Source: Roseibium algicola (GTDB lineage: Bacteria; Pseudomonadota; Alphaproteobacteria; Rhizobiales; Stappiaceae). Taken from it: a stretch of DNA of 64,000 nt. A program made the position numbers and the translations under genes. A model generated the notes under the pieces. That model made no database searches. It saw nothing but the letters and a program-made list of their open reading frames with translations, and was not told where the DNA came from. Shown piece by piece: positions 26,782 to 35,504 of the stretch (position 1 is its first letter; the number at the start of each line of letters is the position of its first letter). The stretch is from positions 5,113,001-5,177,000 of the forward strand of contig NZ_CP019630.1 in assembly GCF_001999245.1 (NCBI RefSeq), given 5' to 3'.

Positions 26782-27312
26782 TCAGGTGTCGAGGCTTTTG
26801 TAGCCGCGGCGGACATAGAGAAGGGATTTGCCGGGATCGGTCATCCGAAGGTCGGTCACGGTGCCGACGATGATCGAATGCGTCCCCATTTCGGTGACTG
26901 AATAGACTTCGCAATCGACGCTGAGACGCGCGCTGTCGAGGGCGGGGCAGCCAGTGGCCAGACTTGTCCAGTCGCCTTTCTCGAACCGTTGCGGCATGTC
27001 CAGCTTGTCTCGCCCGGCAAAGGTGTCGGAAATTTCCTCGTGATCGTCGCTGAGCGTGTTGAGACAGAAGCAGCGGTTTTCGAGAACTGCGCCATGGATG
27101 CGTGTTTTCCTGTTCAGGCAGATCAGAATGCTGGCGGGCTCGTCGCTGACCGAACAGGCAGCCGAAACGGTTGCACCCATGCGGCCGCCGGGGCCGTCAG
27201 TTGTCACCACGTGGACGGCTGCAGCAATCCGGCTCATGGCTTCCCGGAAAATGGCGGTCTCCAGAGGAAGCCTGTCCTGGTCTTCGGATTCTGAAGAGGT
27301 TGGGGACATCAA
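26782..27312 (-). CDS. Flavin reductase family protein
   Basis: A 176-residue protein of the flavin reductase (HpaC/RutF-like) family, which supplies reduced FMN to a partner monooxygenase or acts as an FMN-binding reductase. The split-barrel features are visible: VHVVTTDGPGGRMGATVSA (about 33-51), VSDEPASILICLNRKTRIH and the C-terminal HSIIVGTVTDLR. It lies 55 bases upstream of the P1 peptidase on the same strand. No monooxygenase partner gene is nearby. Confidence 0.88.
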   Translation of the reverse strand: MMSPTSSESEDQDRLPLETAIFREAMSRIAAAVHVVTTDGPGGRMGATVSAACSVSDEPASILICLNRKTRIHGAVLENRCFCLNTLSDDHEEISDTFAGRDKLDMPQRFEKGDWTSLATGCPALDSARLSVDCEVYSVTEMGTHSIIVGTVTDLRMTDPGKSLLYVRRGYKSLDT

Positions 27313-27632
27313 GTCGGCTCCTGGGCGGCTCAGCGGGAATCAATCGTCTGTCGGACGCGGACGGGAGTTTAGGCGGCCACGGAAAGGATGCCTAGACCAT
27401 GCTGTGCTCGACACGAGGCAGACGGGTTTTTCTGATATTTCAAGGTCAACACCTTATGAACGCGCGTCGGAAGGTCTCGTAAACCCATCCAACCGAAGTC
27501 TTGGGCCGAAAAGCTCATGAATTCATATGGGGCAGGTGTTCCGCATTTGCCACTTAAGCCACAAGTGCGGATTGAGCTGCGGACAGGGCCGCGCTAGGGG
27601 TAGGGGGCGATCACCGGATCTTGGGGAGACGA
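27313..27632. other. Divergent intergenic region before the orphan binding-protein gene
   Basis: 320 bases between the flavin reductase and the ABC binding protein, without a gene. An imperfect dyad CACTT-N7-AAGTG lies near 27550-27566. A GGGGAGA Shine-Dalgarno (27623-27629) sits just before the ATG at 27633. Nothing else is recognised. Confidence 0.4.
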
Positions 27633-28736
27633 ATGACCTTTCAGCAGTTTCTGGCCAGTGCTGGCCTCCTGGCTTACAGCGCCGTTGCGACACCTGCTGT
27701 CGCCGACATCCGGATCGCTGTTGCCGGGCCGATGAAAGGGCAGTTTGCTGCTTTCGGTGAAGAAATGCGTATTGGCGCGGAAAAGGCGGTTGCCGATCTC
27801 AATGCGGCCGGCGGGGTCAACGGCGAGACACTGGTGCTGGAAACCGTCGACGATGGCTGTGATGCGGACCAGGCTGTGGCCGTGGCCAACCAGTTGATCG
27901 GCAGAGACGTTGTCTTTGTTGCTGGCCATCTTTGTTTCAGCAGCTCTATTGCCGCCGCTGAAGTCTATGCCGGAGCGAGGATCGTTCAAATGTCACCGGC
28001 AACAACCTTGCCGAAATTCACCGATGAGCGGCAAGGCGAAGGCATCTTTCGTCTCGCCCCGAGGGATGACCGGCAGGCGGACGTGGCCGGCAGGTTGCTG
28101 GTGAATGAATTCGGTGACAAACGAATTGCAATTCTGCATGACAAGACAGCCTACGGCAAAGGTCTTGCCGACGCGGTCAAGGCGGTCGTGAACGAGCTGG
28201 GAACCAGCGAGAGCATGGCGCTGGGGTTTGACGCAGGCGGTGACGATTTCCGCAGCCTCGTGTCACAACTGAAGCTTCAGGCTGTCGATGTTGTTTATCT
28301 GGGCGGTTATCACCCGGAAGCGGGGCTGATAAAGCTGGAGATGGACCGTCAGCGGTTGAGCGCGGTGCTGGTGGCCGGTGATGCACTGATGACGGAAGAT
28401 TTTTGGTCCGTAACAGGTGAGGCGGGGAATGGAACCTTGCTGACCTATCCGGAGATCCCTCGGGATCGCCCCGAAGCGCAGGAACTGGTTGCTGATCTGG
28501 AAGAGGCGGGAGGTTCCGCGGATCGCTTCACATTGACGACCTATGCCGCAATTCAGGCCTGGGCACAGGCTGTCGAGGTCGCTGGTGGTACGGCGTTGCA
28601 AGGCGTGGCGACTGCTCTTCAGGACGGAACCTTCGACACGGTGCTCGGAGATGTAACCTTCGACGGCAACGGTGACAGCAATCTGCCGGACTACATTGTC
28701 TATGAGTGGCGCAATGGTGTGCCAGAAGCCCGCTAG
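27633..28736 (+). CDS. Branched-chain amino acid-type ABC transporter substrate-binding protein, orphan
   Basis: A 367-residue periplasmic binding protein of the Leu/Ile/Val-binding (Peripla_BP_6) family. A short signal peptide ends near AVADIRIAVAGP. The family pattern follows: GAEKAVADLNAAGGVNGE, VLETVDDGCDADQAVAVAN and AILHDKTAYGKGLADAV. The ligand is unknown. No permease or ATPase gene is adjacent, so it either serves a transporter encoded elsewhere or acts as a receptor. Start chosen by the Shine-Dalgarno GGGGAGA. Confidence 0.9.
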   Translation: MTFQQFLASAGLLAYSAVATPAVADIRIAVAGPMKGQFAAFGEEMRIGAEKAVADLNAAGGVNGETLVLETVDDGCDADQAVAVANQLIGRDVVFVAGHLCFSSSIAAAEVYAGARIVQMSPATTLPKFTDERQGEGIFRLAPRDDRQADVAGRLLVNEFGDKRIAILHDKTAYGKGLADAVKAVVNELGTSESMALGFDAGGDDFRSLVSQLKLQAVDVVYLGGYHPEAGLIKLEMDRQRLSAVLVAGDALMTEDFWSVTGEAGNGTLLTYPEIPRDRPEAQELVADLEEAGGSADRFTLTTYAAIQAWAQAVEVAGGTALQGVATALQDGTFDTVLGDVTFDGNGDSNLPDYIVYEWRNGVPEAR

Positions 28737-28755
28737 ATCTGCCCCATAATACAAG

Positions 28756-28784
28756 AGCACGCGGCCTTTGCAGGCACGCGTGCT
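28756..28784. terminator. Hairpin between convergent genes
   Basis: An 8-bp stem AGCACGCG (28756-28763) with CGCGTGCT (28777-28784), extended inside by GCC/GGC with one bulged base, lies between the convergent binding-protein and YceI genes. There is no proper T tract, so it is a candidate bidirectional terminator only. Confidence 0.45.
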
Positions 28785-28813
28785 TCTCAGGAATACAAGG
28801 CAAATGGTGTAAG

Positions 28814-29428
28814 TCAGCTTCGTTTTCCGGTGCCTCTGATCTCGAGATTGACCTTGTCGGCGTAGATCGGCAAACCGGCATCCATGCCGTAGAGGCTGCG
28901 GAAAAACCCGCCTGACACTTCGAACCCGACCTGACCGTTGGCCTTGCTGTCGGTAATCTTCACCGAAAGCTTGGTGCGTTTCTGTTTTCCGCGAAGGTTC
29001 AAGACACCCTCGACTTCCGCCGTGTTCTGGCCGGTAATATGAACCCGGGTGCTCTGGAATGTGGCCACCGGGTGGTTGGCGACATCAAACATGGCCGAAC
29101 TCTTCAGAAAACCTGTAACCTTGTCGTTGTTCGTGTGAACACTTCTCAGGTCGACCTTCACGACCACCTGGCTCTTCTCCGGGCGGTTTTGGTCCAGTGT
29201 CATCTTGCCGGATACGGTCTTGAATTCACCCGTGACAGGGCCGCGTCCGAGGACCCGGACAGAAAAGCCGGTCGCCAGTTGAGCCGGTGACAGCAGGTAG
29301 GTGCCAGTCAGGGATCCGGCGAATGAAGGCAAAGGTGCCGCGGCGAGTGCGACAAGACAGGCGAAGGTTGCGACGGTTTTTCGAAAGGGGCGTTTGAAGC
29401 CGCGTGTCGTGGCAGATGTTTGGGTCAT
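28814..29428 (-). CDS. YceI family periplasmic protein
   Basis: A 204-residue exported lipocalin-like protein of the YceI family, which binds isoprenoid-type lipids in known structures. The signal peptide covers residues 1-38 (ending PLPSFAG). The family elements are GEFKTVSGKMTLDQNRPEKS, VVVKVDLRSVHTNNDKVTGF, SSAMFDVANHPVATFQST and a final VNLEIRGTGKR. It is divergent from the L,D-transpeptidase gene. Confidence 0.92.
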   Translation of the reverse strand: MTQTSATTRGFKRPFRKTVATFACLVALAAAPLPSFAGSLTGTYLLSPAQLATGFSVRVLGRGPVTGEFKTVSGKMTLDQNRPEKSQVVVKVDLRSVHTNNDKVTGFLKSSAMFDVANHPVATFQSTRVHITGQNTAEVEGVLNLRGKQKRTKLSVKITDSKANGQVGFEVSGGFFRSLYGMDAGLPIYADKVNLEIRGTGKRS

Positions 29429-29737
29429 TCGACAGGTCCTTGAACAAGATCAACGATGCAACTGGTGCGGCCATGTTCCGCAAGTTTTAAACTCAGGCTC
29501 TCTCTTCGAGCCATGGACGCACTATCTCATGAGGCTCCGTCAGACGCGGTGACGCCCGTCACAGGCAAAGATGCGATTGTTCGACCGGTATTCGCTCACC
29601 CTCAGATACCAGTTGGCTGGCCGTATTGTCTCTTCACGTTGGAGTGCTGATTAACCTTTTGGTAAGAAAATAGGCCTGTCCCGGTTCTTTCAAGGGAAGG
29701 GGCAAGGTAATCTCGGCGCAACTGCATGGAGTTTGTA
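29429..29737. other. Divergent region between yceI-like and L,D-transpeptidase genes
   Basis: 309 bases carrying the two outward promoters. I see no clear operator, RNA element or gene. A reading frame begins 12 bases upstream of the chosen transpeptidase ATG (29726), and the two starts cannot be separated with certainty. Confidence 0.35.
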
Positions 29738-30259
29738 ATGCGTCTGGTCTCCTTGTTCCGCGTTTTCATTCCTTTGATGATGCTTGTTGCAATCAGTGTT
29801 CCGCCAAAGTCTGCCAATGCCGCCGAAGTGGTGGGCTTTTCCGATGCCCGCTTTCGCGCCGGAACTATCGTGATAAAGAATTCCGAAAAACGGCTTTATC
29901 TGGTGCTCGGCGCCAACAGGGCGATCCGCTACAGGGTTGCAGTCGGCAAACGGCAAAAATCCTGGACCGGACAGGCATTCATAACGGCTAAATACGTGAA
30001 GCCCGACTGGGCTCCGTCGGACGAAGTCCGTCGAGACTTTCCGCATTTGCCGACGGTCATTCGCGGTGGCGCGCCCAACAACCCGATGGGCGTTGCCGCC
30101 ATGACGCTGTCCAACGGAAACTACGCCATTCACGGCACCAACCGGCCGGGCTCCATCGGGCGCGCGGTTTCGTATGGCTGCATCCGGATGGCCAACCACG
30201 ACATCGAGGACCTGTTTCAAAGGGTAACGGTTCGCACGCTTGTGGTGGCATTGCCGTGA
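29738..30259 (+). CDS. L,D-transpeptidase (YkuD family)
   Basis: A 173-residue exported enzyme. The signal peptide (1-28, ending AKSANA-like) is followed by a YkuD domain: AGTIVIKNSEKRLYLVLG at the start and the active site HGTNRPGSIGRAVSYGCIRM, with H132 and catalytic C148. It forms 3-3 peptidoglycan cross-links or attaches proteins to the wall. The size is minimal, with no extra peptidoglycan-binding domain. Confidence 0.92.
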   Translation: MRLVSLFRVFIPLMMLVAISVPPKSANAAEVVGFSDARFRAGTIVIKNSEKRLYLVLGANRAIRYRVAVGKRQKSWTGQAFITAKYVKPDWAPSDEVRRDFPHLPTVIRGGAPNNPMGVAAMTLSNGNYAIHGTNRPGSIGRAVSYGCIRMANHDIEDLFQRVTVRTLVVALP

Positions 30260-30310
30260 GCGAGCCAGGTGCATTCACTGGCTAGCCGGTAACTGGCGAG
30301 GAGATCAGTC

Positions 30311-31186
30311 TTACCTGTCTCGCTTGCCATTGCGTCCGGATGACGGTGCCGACCAGGCATTTTCCGGGGGTTTCTTTCGGTCCAGATAGGTTCCCAGCAT
30401 CAGGACGACACCCAGCAGCAGGCAGCTTGTTCCCGCGAAGAACAGTTCGAACGGCGCCTGCTCGGAGGGGGAAATCTGCATTTTATGAAGCACGACCGTG
30501 CCGATGATCATGGGCAGCAGGTAAAGAGCAAGCGCGGTGAACTGGCGGTAGAAATTTGACCTGCCTGGTTGCATCACGCTCTGGAAAGGAGCCTGATTGC
30601 GCATCTGGACCAGGAGGTCTACCGACACCAGCCACATGCCGAATTGCGTGATCATCGACAGTTCGTTCCCCCACAGAAAGAACGCATAGACTGTTTCCGC
30701 AAAGCCGAAGGACAATACGGCCAGGCAGACAGATACCAGGAGCAGCCTGACGACAGTATGCCGTTCCTGGGACAGCTCGAAACTGAAGCAGCAAAACAGG
30801 AAGAGAGCCGTTTCAATCGAGAACCGGCCGTACATATTGATCGATTCCAGGGAATGGGACAGCCAGCTGTCGGCAAATAGCGTGATCTGATCCGGAAACA
30901 GAGCCTCGGCAATACGAAGGCCCGAGAACAGGATCATCAGGCAGCACAGGGTACCCCTGAGCCAGACCGAGCGCGCCCATTGCAGGCGAAAGAAGATAGC
31001 TCCGGCCAGAATGAGAAAACCAAGTGCCGTGATTGGATGAGTAGACGGCTTTGGGCCGGAAAAGGGATCGCCGGAAGAAAGATAGACGTTGTGTCCCAGA
31101 CCAAACAGGATGACGAGCAGAAGCGAACAGCCAATCACTTGATGGTAGACTGTTTTGTCGAGATCCTGATTGTTGTTCCTGGTCAT
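30311..31186 (-). CDS. Multi-pass membrane protein of unknown function
   Basis: A 291-residue integral membrane protein with about eight hydrophobic helices (residues 17-32, 52-67, 77-91, 122-137, 147-168, 178-192, 217-238 and 247-267) and a short basic tail. I do not recognise the family; the arrangement resembles stand-alone membrane sensor modules that in other proteins are fused to kinase or GGDEF domains, but no such output domain is present. Codon and base composition are lower in GC than the neighbours. It converges with the transpeptidase gene. Confidence 0.6.
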   Translation of the reverse strand: MTRNNNQDLDKTVYHQVIGCSLLLVILFGLGHNVYLSSGDPFSGPKPSTHPITALGFLILAGAIFFRLQWARSVWLRGTLCCLMILFSGLRIAEALFPDQITLFADSWLSHSLESINMYGRFSIETALFLFCCFSFELSQERHTVVRLLLVSVCLAVLSFGFAETVYAFFLWGNELSMITQFGMWLVSVDLLVQMRNQAPFQSVMQPGRSNFYRQFTALALYLLPMIIGTVVLHKMQISPSEQAPFELFFAGTSCLLLGVVLMLGTYLDRKKPPENAWSAPSSGRNGKRDR

Positions 31187-31546
31187 AACGCGGCAGCAAA
31201 TTCAAGAGGTAACGTCTGTTTCACACCACAAAAGTGTAGCGCAGTTTAATCGCGTTTTCGAGGTCAAGTTCATGCGGCAGCGCACACCCTGCCGCAGAGG
31301 CAGCATGTCGCATTTAGTTTCATGAAATTGAATATACGGTGGGTCCGAGGCCTGCAAACGACCTCTCAAATGACCCTGTCAACTTCTAGTGCCCCAACAC
31401 GAAGCTGGCAGGGTCTCTTTGTTCATGCCGTCATTTTGAAGCAGAAAATCACCTGCTTCCAGCCTGCATGAAACCAGGCCAGTCAGGCGCCGTCTTCCAG
31501 ACTTTTGAGTGTCAATTGGACACGTCTGCGCAATAGGCTACCAACG
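31187..31546. other. Intergenic region holding a long hairpin
   Basis: 360 bases between the membrane-protein gene and the VWA gene, both on the minus strand. It should contain the membrane-protein promoter. A 15-bp inverted repeat with one wobble and one mismatch lies at 31372-31415. No gene is seen. Confidence 0.4.
31372..31415. terminator. Long inverted repeat downstream of the VWA gene
   Basis: The arms GACCCTGTCAACTTC (31372-31386) and GAAGCTGGCAGGGTC (31401-31415) enclose a 14-base loop. It lies 130 bases beyond the VWA gene stop. No T tract follows on the minus strand; on the plus strand TCTCTTTG follows. It may end transcription or belong to a small RNA. Confidence 0.4.
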
Positions 31547-32762
31547 TTACGGTTTCAACCAACGCTTCGGATTGGCACTGCTGTCGCGACCGCCTGAACC
31601 CGACAACGCAGAGACAAGATCGGCAACCGCGTCGAGTGAATGAACCGCTCTGAATTCGTCCACATTCGGCAGCATGGCGCGGATACCCTTTGCCTTTGCT
31701 TCGAAGCCTTCGAAGCGCAGCAGCGGATTAAGCCAGATTAGTCGACGGCAAGAGCGGTGCAGCCGGTCTATTTCCCGCTCAAGATCCTCGTCCGTATCGC
31801 GCTCCAAGCCGTCGGTGATCAGCAGTACGGTCGGCTGTCCCGACAGCACACGGCGAGACCAATGCCGGTTGAAATCATGCAGTGCAGAGGCGATGCGGGT
31901 GCCTCCCGACCAGTCCTCGACACCTGACGAGCAAGCTTCCAGGGCCTCGTCCGGATCCTTCATGCGCAATTGTCTCGTGACGTTCGTCAAACGCGTGCCA
32001 AACAGGAATGTGTGTACATCCCGCCGTTCCACGGTCAGACCATGCAAGAAATGCAGCAGAAGCCTGGAGTACTGGCTCATGCTTCCTGAGATATCGCAAA
32101 GGGCGACGAGCGGTGGCCGTTTTTTCCGCCGGTTTGCGGAACTTCAGGTCAATTATGTCACCACCGGCCCGCATGGAGGCGCGCAAGGTTCGGCGTGGAT
32201 CGACTTTTCCTCTGGACGCCGGCTTGAGGCGACGAAGCCTGATCTTGTCCAAAGGCATTGTCATGGCCCTGAGCGCCAGCTTGGCTTCGGTAATTTCATC
32301 CGACGTCATCTGCGCGAAGTCCTTGGTCTGCAGCAATTCCTTGCCGGAGACGGTGAACTTTGCATCGATTTCGATCTGGGGAACGGTTTCCTCTGCGACC
32401 CGCTCTTGCGCTGCCTGAAACGCCTGCGAGACCCGTGTCTGGCCGGCCTTCGGTTTTTCAGGCTCACCTCTGGGCGGGGCGACCGGCGACAGAATCGCCA
32501 GCATCTTCTCGATCAATCCACGGCTTTGCCAGTAGATCCGGAAGGCCTCGTCGAACAGCACCTTCTGTTCACGTTTTCGCACGAAGACCGCATGCAGTGT
32601 CCAGTAGAGGTCCTCACGGCTTTCGATGCCGGAGACTTCCACGGCCGCAACCGCATCCACCACGGAGGCGGGGCCGACGGGAACGCCCGCCTTGCGCAGC
32701 GTTCGCGCGAAATAGACGATGTTGTCCGTGATCCGCGATCGCAACTCAGGAGAGGGTGTCAT
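31547..32762 (-). pseudogene. CoxE-like VWA domain protein, interrupted by a one-base frameshift
   Basis: A CoxE-type von Willebrand A protein that normally pairs with a MoxR ATPase. The first part (32762 to about 32126, 212 residues) reads cleanly from TPSPELRSRITDNIVYFART to DLKFRKPAEK. The remainder is in another frame, resuming as RPPLVALCDISGSMSQYSR with the MIDAS motif D-x-S-x-S and running to 31547. The switch occurs at a run of six A on the coding strand (plus 32120-32125); removing one A restores a roughly 400-residue protein. It may be a real inactivating mutation, a sequencing error, or a +1 slip on AAA. The downstream frame alone would start after the MIDAS and be non-functional. 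Confidence 0.85.
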
Positions 32763-32812
32763 TGCAGCCTCCCGGATGAGTGCGATGGGCCCCTTGTGGT
32801 CTTGTCACCTGT

Positions 32813-33745
32813 TCAAACCGCCGGCATGGATTGCTGGTGCGGAGCGTCCTTGCGGATGTCGTCGATCATCTGGCGCACTTTGGAGCCGCGGACGCGTTCG
32901 ATGTCGTCCTGGTATTTCAACAGAACGCCTAGCGTGTCGGATGCCATGTCCGGATCGAGCGCCATTTCGTTGAGTTCGGAAAGAGCTGTCGCCCAGTCCA
33001 GGGTTTCGGCGACACCGGGTTGCTTGAAAAGATCCTCGTCGGCACGCAGCTTCTGCACGAAGGCAACCACTTCGCTTGCAAGGCGCTGGGCGGCACCGGG
33101 AACCTTGCGGCGGACAATCTCCAGCTCGCGCTCGGCATCGGGATAGTCGACCCAGTGGTAGAGACAGCGGCGCTTCAGGGCATCGTGAATTTCACGCGTG
33201 CGGTTGGTCGTGATGATGACGATGGGCGGCTCTGCTGCCTTCACGGTGCCGAGCTCGGGAATCGTCACCTGGTTATCGGCCAGAACTTCCAGAAGAAAGG
33301 CTTCGAACGCTTCATCCGCCCGGTCGAGTTCATCGATCAAAAACACCGGCGCGCCTGCCAGCGAAGGTTCGAGCGCCTGCAGCACAGGGCGCTTGATCAG
33401 GAAGCGTTCGTCGAAAATCGATTTGGAAAGCTCGGAGTGGTCAGTGTCGCCGGCTGCTTCCGCGACACGGATTTCGACCATCTGAGCGGGGTAGTTCCAC
33501 TCATAGACAGCGGAGGCGACGTCGAGGCCTTCATAGCATTGCAGGCGGATCAGGTCTCTTCCGAGGGTCGACGACAGGACCTTGGCAATTTCCGTCTTGC
33601 CGACACCGGCTTCGCCTTCCAGAAACAGGGGGCGTTTCATCTTCAGGGCCAGATGCAGAACGGTGGCAAGCGACCGGTCGGCCACGTAGCCCGCCTGATC
33701 CATCAGGGCGAGAGTGTCGTCAATGGAAGCCGGCAGCTGGTTCAT
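32813..33745 (-). CDS. MoxR family AAA+ ATPase
   Basis: A 310-residue AAA+ chaperone-like ATPase. Walker A is GEAGVGKT (44-51), Walker B is VFLIDELDRAD, and sensor 1 is in IVIITTNRTREIHDALKRRC. MoxR proteins act with VWA partners in assembly or maturation of enzyme complexes. It is followed 50 bases later by the VWA gene, the usual pairing, but that partner is frameshifted here. The ATG at 33745 has a strong GGAGGAA; the longer frame to 33835 is rejected. Confidence 0.93.
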   Translation of the reverse strand: MNQLPASIDDTLALMDQAGYVADRSLATVLHLALKMKRPLFLEGEAGVGKTEIAKVLSSTLGRDLIRLQCYEGLDVASAVYEWNYPAQMVEIRVAEAAGDTDHSELSKSIFDERFLIKRPVLQALEPSLAGAPVFLIDELDRADEAFEAFLLEVLADNQVTIPELGTVKAAEPPIVIITTNRTREIHDALKRRCLYHWVDYPDAERELEIVRRKVPGAAQRLASEVVAFVQKLRADEDLFKQPGVAETLDWATALSELNEMALDPDMASDTLGVLLKYQDDIERVRGSKVRQMIDDIRKDAPHQQSMPAV

Positions 33746-33908
33746 GTTTCCTCCGGTGAACGGGTGGTGATCCCGGTTATATAGAGATACTGGCGTCGAG
33801 AACATTGGTGTTGAAGGCACATTTTTCGTGGCCACCGTGTTCCCCCTAATGGGTTTCTGTTTTCGAACCTTCTATAAAAGCGAAACTGATTCAAGGGAGG
33901 GAAGTAGA

Positions 33909-34256
33909 GTGTCGCGCAGCAAACCGTTTTTTGGTGTCGCCGTCATCCTGTTTGCAGCATCGCCTGCTCTGGCTTCTGACGGAGCTTATCCGACGGATCC
34001 GGTGAGCGTTGCGACCGGCCGGGAGCTGGCGGAAATCCATTGTGCTACCTGCCATGCAGTCGGCAGGGACGACCAGAGTGCACAGGCCGGTGCGCCCGCC
34101 TTTCGTGATCTTTCCAGCCGGTATCCGCTGGAAAGCCTGGAAGAACCATTGGCGGAAGGCATCGTGACGGCACATGACAACATGCCGGAATTTGCGCTGG
34201 AGCCGGATGACATCGACGCCTTTCTGGGGTATCTGACCACCATCCAAGTGAAATGA
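33909..34256 (+). CDS. Small c-type cytochrome
   Basis: A 115-residue exported class I cytochrome c. The signal peptide (1-22, ending SPALAS) precedes the haem motif CATCH in IHCATCHAVGRDD and a distal axial Met in HDNMPEF. By family it transfers single electrons in the periplasm; the partner is unknown. The start is a GTG at 33909 preceded by AGGGAGGGAAG; the 27-codon in-frame extension has no signal-like character. Divergent from the MoxR gene. Confidence 0.9.
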   Translation: MSRSKPFFGVAVILFAASPALASDGAYPTDPVSVATGRELAEIHCATCHAVGRDDQSAQAGAPAFRDLSSRYPLESLEEPLAEGIVTAHDNMPEFALEPDDIDAFLGYLTTIQVK

Positions 34257-34264
34257 TGCTTTTT

Positions 34265-34332
34265 GCAGCACATGGCTGCTGTTGTTAGCAGTGCCTGTCG
34301 AGTGCTGCTAAATTGCTGTTTTTAAACAGCAA
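34265..34332. repeat. Cluster of inverted repeats between cytochrome c and usg
   Basis: Three dyads in succession: GCAGC-N5-GCTGC starting at 34265; TTAGCAG (34285-34291) with CTGCTAA (34305-34311); and TTGCTGTTT (34313-34321) with AAACAGCAA (34324-34332) around two bases. The last is a near-continuous 20-bp palindrome, 71 bases before the usg ATG, and looks like an operator or a terminator remnant. Confidence 0.5.
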
Positions 34333-34403
34333 ATATCCAAAAGTCGGGTTTGGTTAACCAGATTTCCGTGACAATCTTTCTTTGCACAGAAGAAAGGATT
34401 GGC

Positions 34404-34676
34404 ATGAAAACCAGCTCTGACTTTGAAAAACGCCTTCTCGGCTATGGACTGATGACGGCGGAAATCCTCTACCGTCTGCCTGATCATCCGAAGTTGCTGC
34501 AGAGTTTCCTGTGGCAAACGGAAGACCTGGCGCCGAAATTTCCCGAACTGACCAGGTTTCTCGTGTTCTGGGAACGGGAGATAGAAGGTCGCATCCATTC
34601 CGTTCGCGTTGCGCACCAGACCCTGATCTCGCCGGTTGATTTCCGCTATGCGGACGGAGAAATCGTGGTGCACTGA
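34404..34676 (+). CDS. usg: Usg family protein
   Basis: A 90-residue soluble protein of the alphaproteobacterial Usg family, first noted near tryptophan genes; its function is unknown. The core is unmistakable: DFEKRLLGYGLMTAEILYRL (residues 6-25), WQTEDLAPKFPELTRFLVFW and EGRIHSVRVAH. An AAGGA lies before the ATG at 34404. It is not next to trp genes here. Confidence 0.88.
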   Translation: MKTSSDFEKRLLGYGLMTAEILYRLPDHPKLLQSFLWQTEDLAPKFPELTRFLVFWEREIEGRIHSVRVAHQTLISPVDFRYADGEIVVH

Positions 34677-34693
34677 GATGAACGGGACAGGAA

Positions 34694-35503
34694 TCAGCGC
34701 GCGCTGAGGCCGAGTCCTTTGCCATCACGCATGACGGCTTTTGACTGAGGGGTGAATTCGGATCCGTCCCCCTCATGCAGTACGAACCCCGGCATCAGCC
34801 GCAAGGGGGCCTTGCTGGCGCGAATGGCGCGCAGCAGAACACGTGTTGCTGCCGCTTCCTGTCTCGGACGAAGCGGAATGACTTCGATTGCGCCGAACCG
34901 GCCCTTGAGAACGCTCAACAGTTCCTGCAGACCGTCTGCCCGAAAGATGACGGTCAGGCTGCCGCCTTCCTTGACAATATCCGTTGCTGTTTTCGCCCAT
35001 GGCTCCAGTCCCCGGTCATCGAGCATATGCGCGCCGGCACGAGCACTGTTGGGCGATGCCCGGAAGCGGTCCGCCTCATAGTAGGGCGGGTTCATGATGG
35101 CATGGTCCGCCATTGCGGGGGTAAGACCGGCTGCGTGGCGCGCACTTCCCTTGGCCGTAATATCAGCCTCCAGAAGGGAGACACGGCTGGAAAACGCGCC
35201 ATTGGCGGGGTCTTCAAGGCCGCGACGGGCGAGGGCGAGCACGGTCTCGTCTATATCAACCAGCGTTACCCGAATATCCGGCAAGCGCGCCGCGGCGCAA
35301 AACCCGGCGGTTCCGACACCCGCGCCAAGGTCGATGACATGTCCCCGGGTACCATCCGGCAGGGCCGCCGCCAGATAGACCGCGTCAAGGCCCGCCCTGT
35401 GCCGGCCACGCTTGGGCTGATGCACATAGACCTTGCCGCCCAGAAAAGCGTCATGGGTCGTTTCCTGTGATGTGCATTCGGTGCTGTCCGTCGGCGAAGT
35501 CAT
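34694..35503 (-). CDS. TrmN6-like tRNA1(Val) (adenine-N6)-methyltransferase
   Basis: A 269-residue Rossmann-fold SAM methyltransferase. The opening HDAFLGGKVYVHQPKRGRHRAGLDAVYLAAAL matches the TrmN6/YfiC group. SAM motif I is VIDLGAGVGTAG, and the adenine-N6 motif NPPY is at IMNPPYYEADRF. The likely role is methylation of A37 in tRNA or a related nucleic acid substrate. It starts one base after the DUF2007 stop, so the genes are coupled; a longer frame would run into that gene. Confidence 0.85.
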   Translation of the reverse strand: MTSPTDSTECTSQETTHDAFLGGKVYVHQPKRGRHRAGLDAVYLAAALPDGTRGHVIDLGAGVGTAGFCAAARLPDIRVTLVDIDETVLALARRGLEDPANGAFSSRVSLLEADITAKGSARHAAGLTPAMADHAIMNPPYYEADRFRASPNSARAGAHMLDDRGLEPWAKTATDIVKEGGSLTVIFRADGLQELLSVLKGRFGAIEVIPLRPRQEAAATRVLLRAIRASKAPLRLMPGFVLHEGDGSEFTPQSKAVMRDGKGLGLSAR

Positions 35504-35504
35504 G

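Noticed and set aside
32080-32120. Two independent small genes instead of one broken VWA gene
   Set aside because: The second frame's homology begins upstream of its first ATG, before the MIDAS motif, and joins exactly to the first frame if one A is removed.
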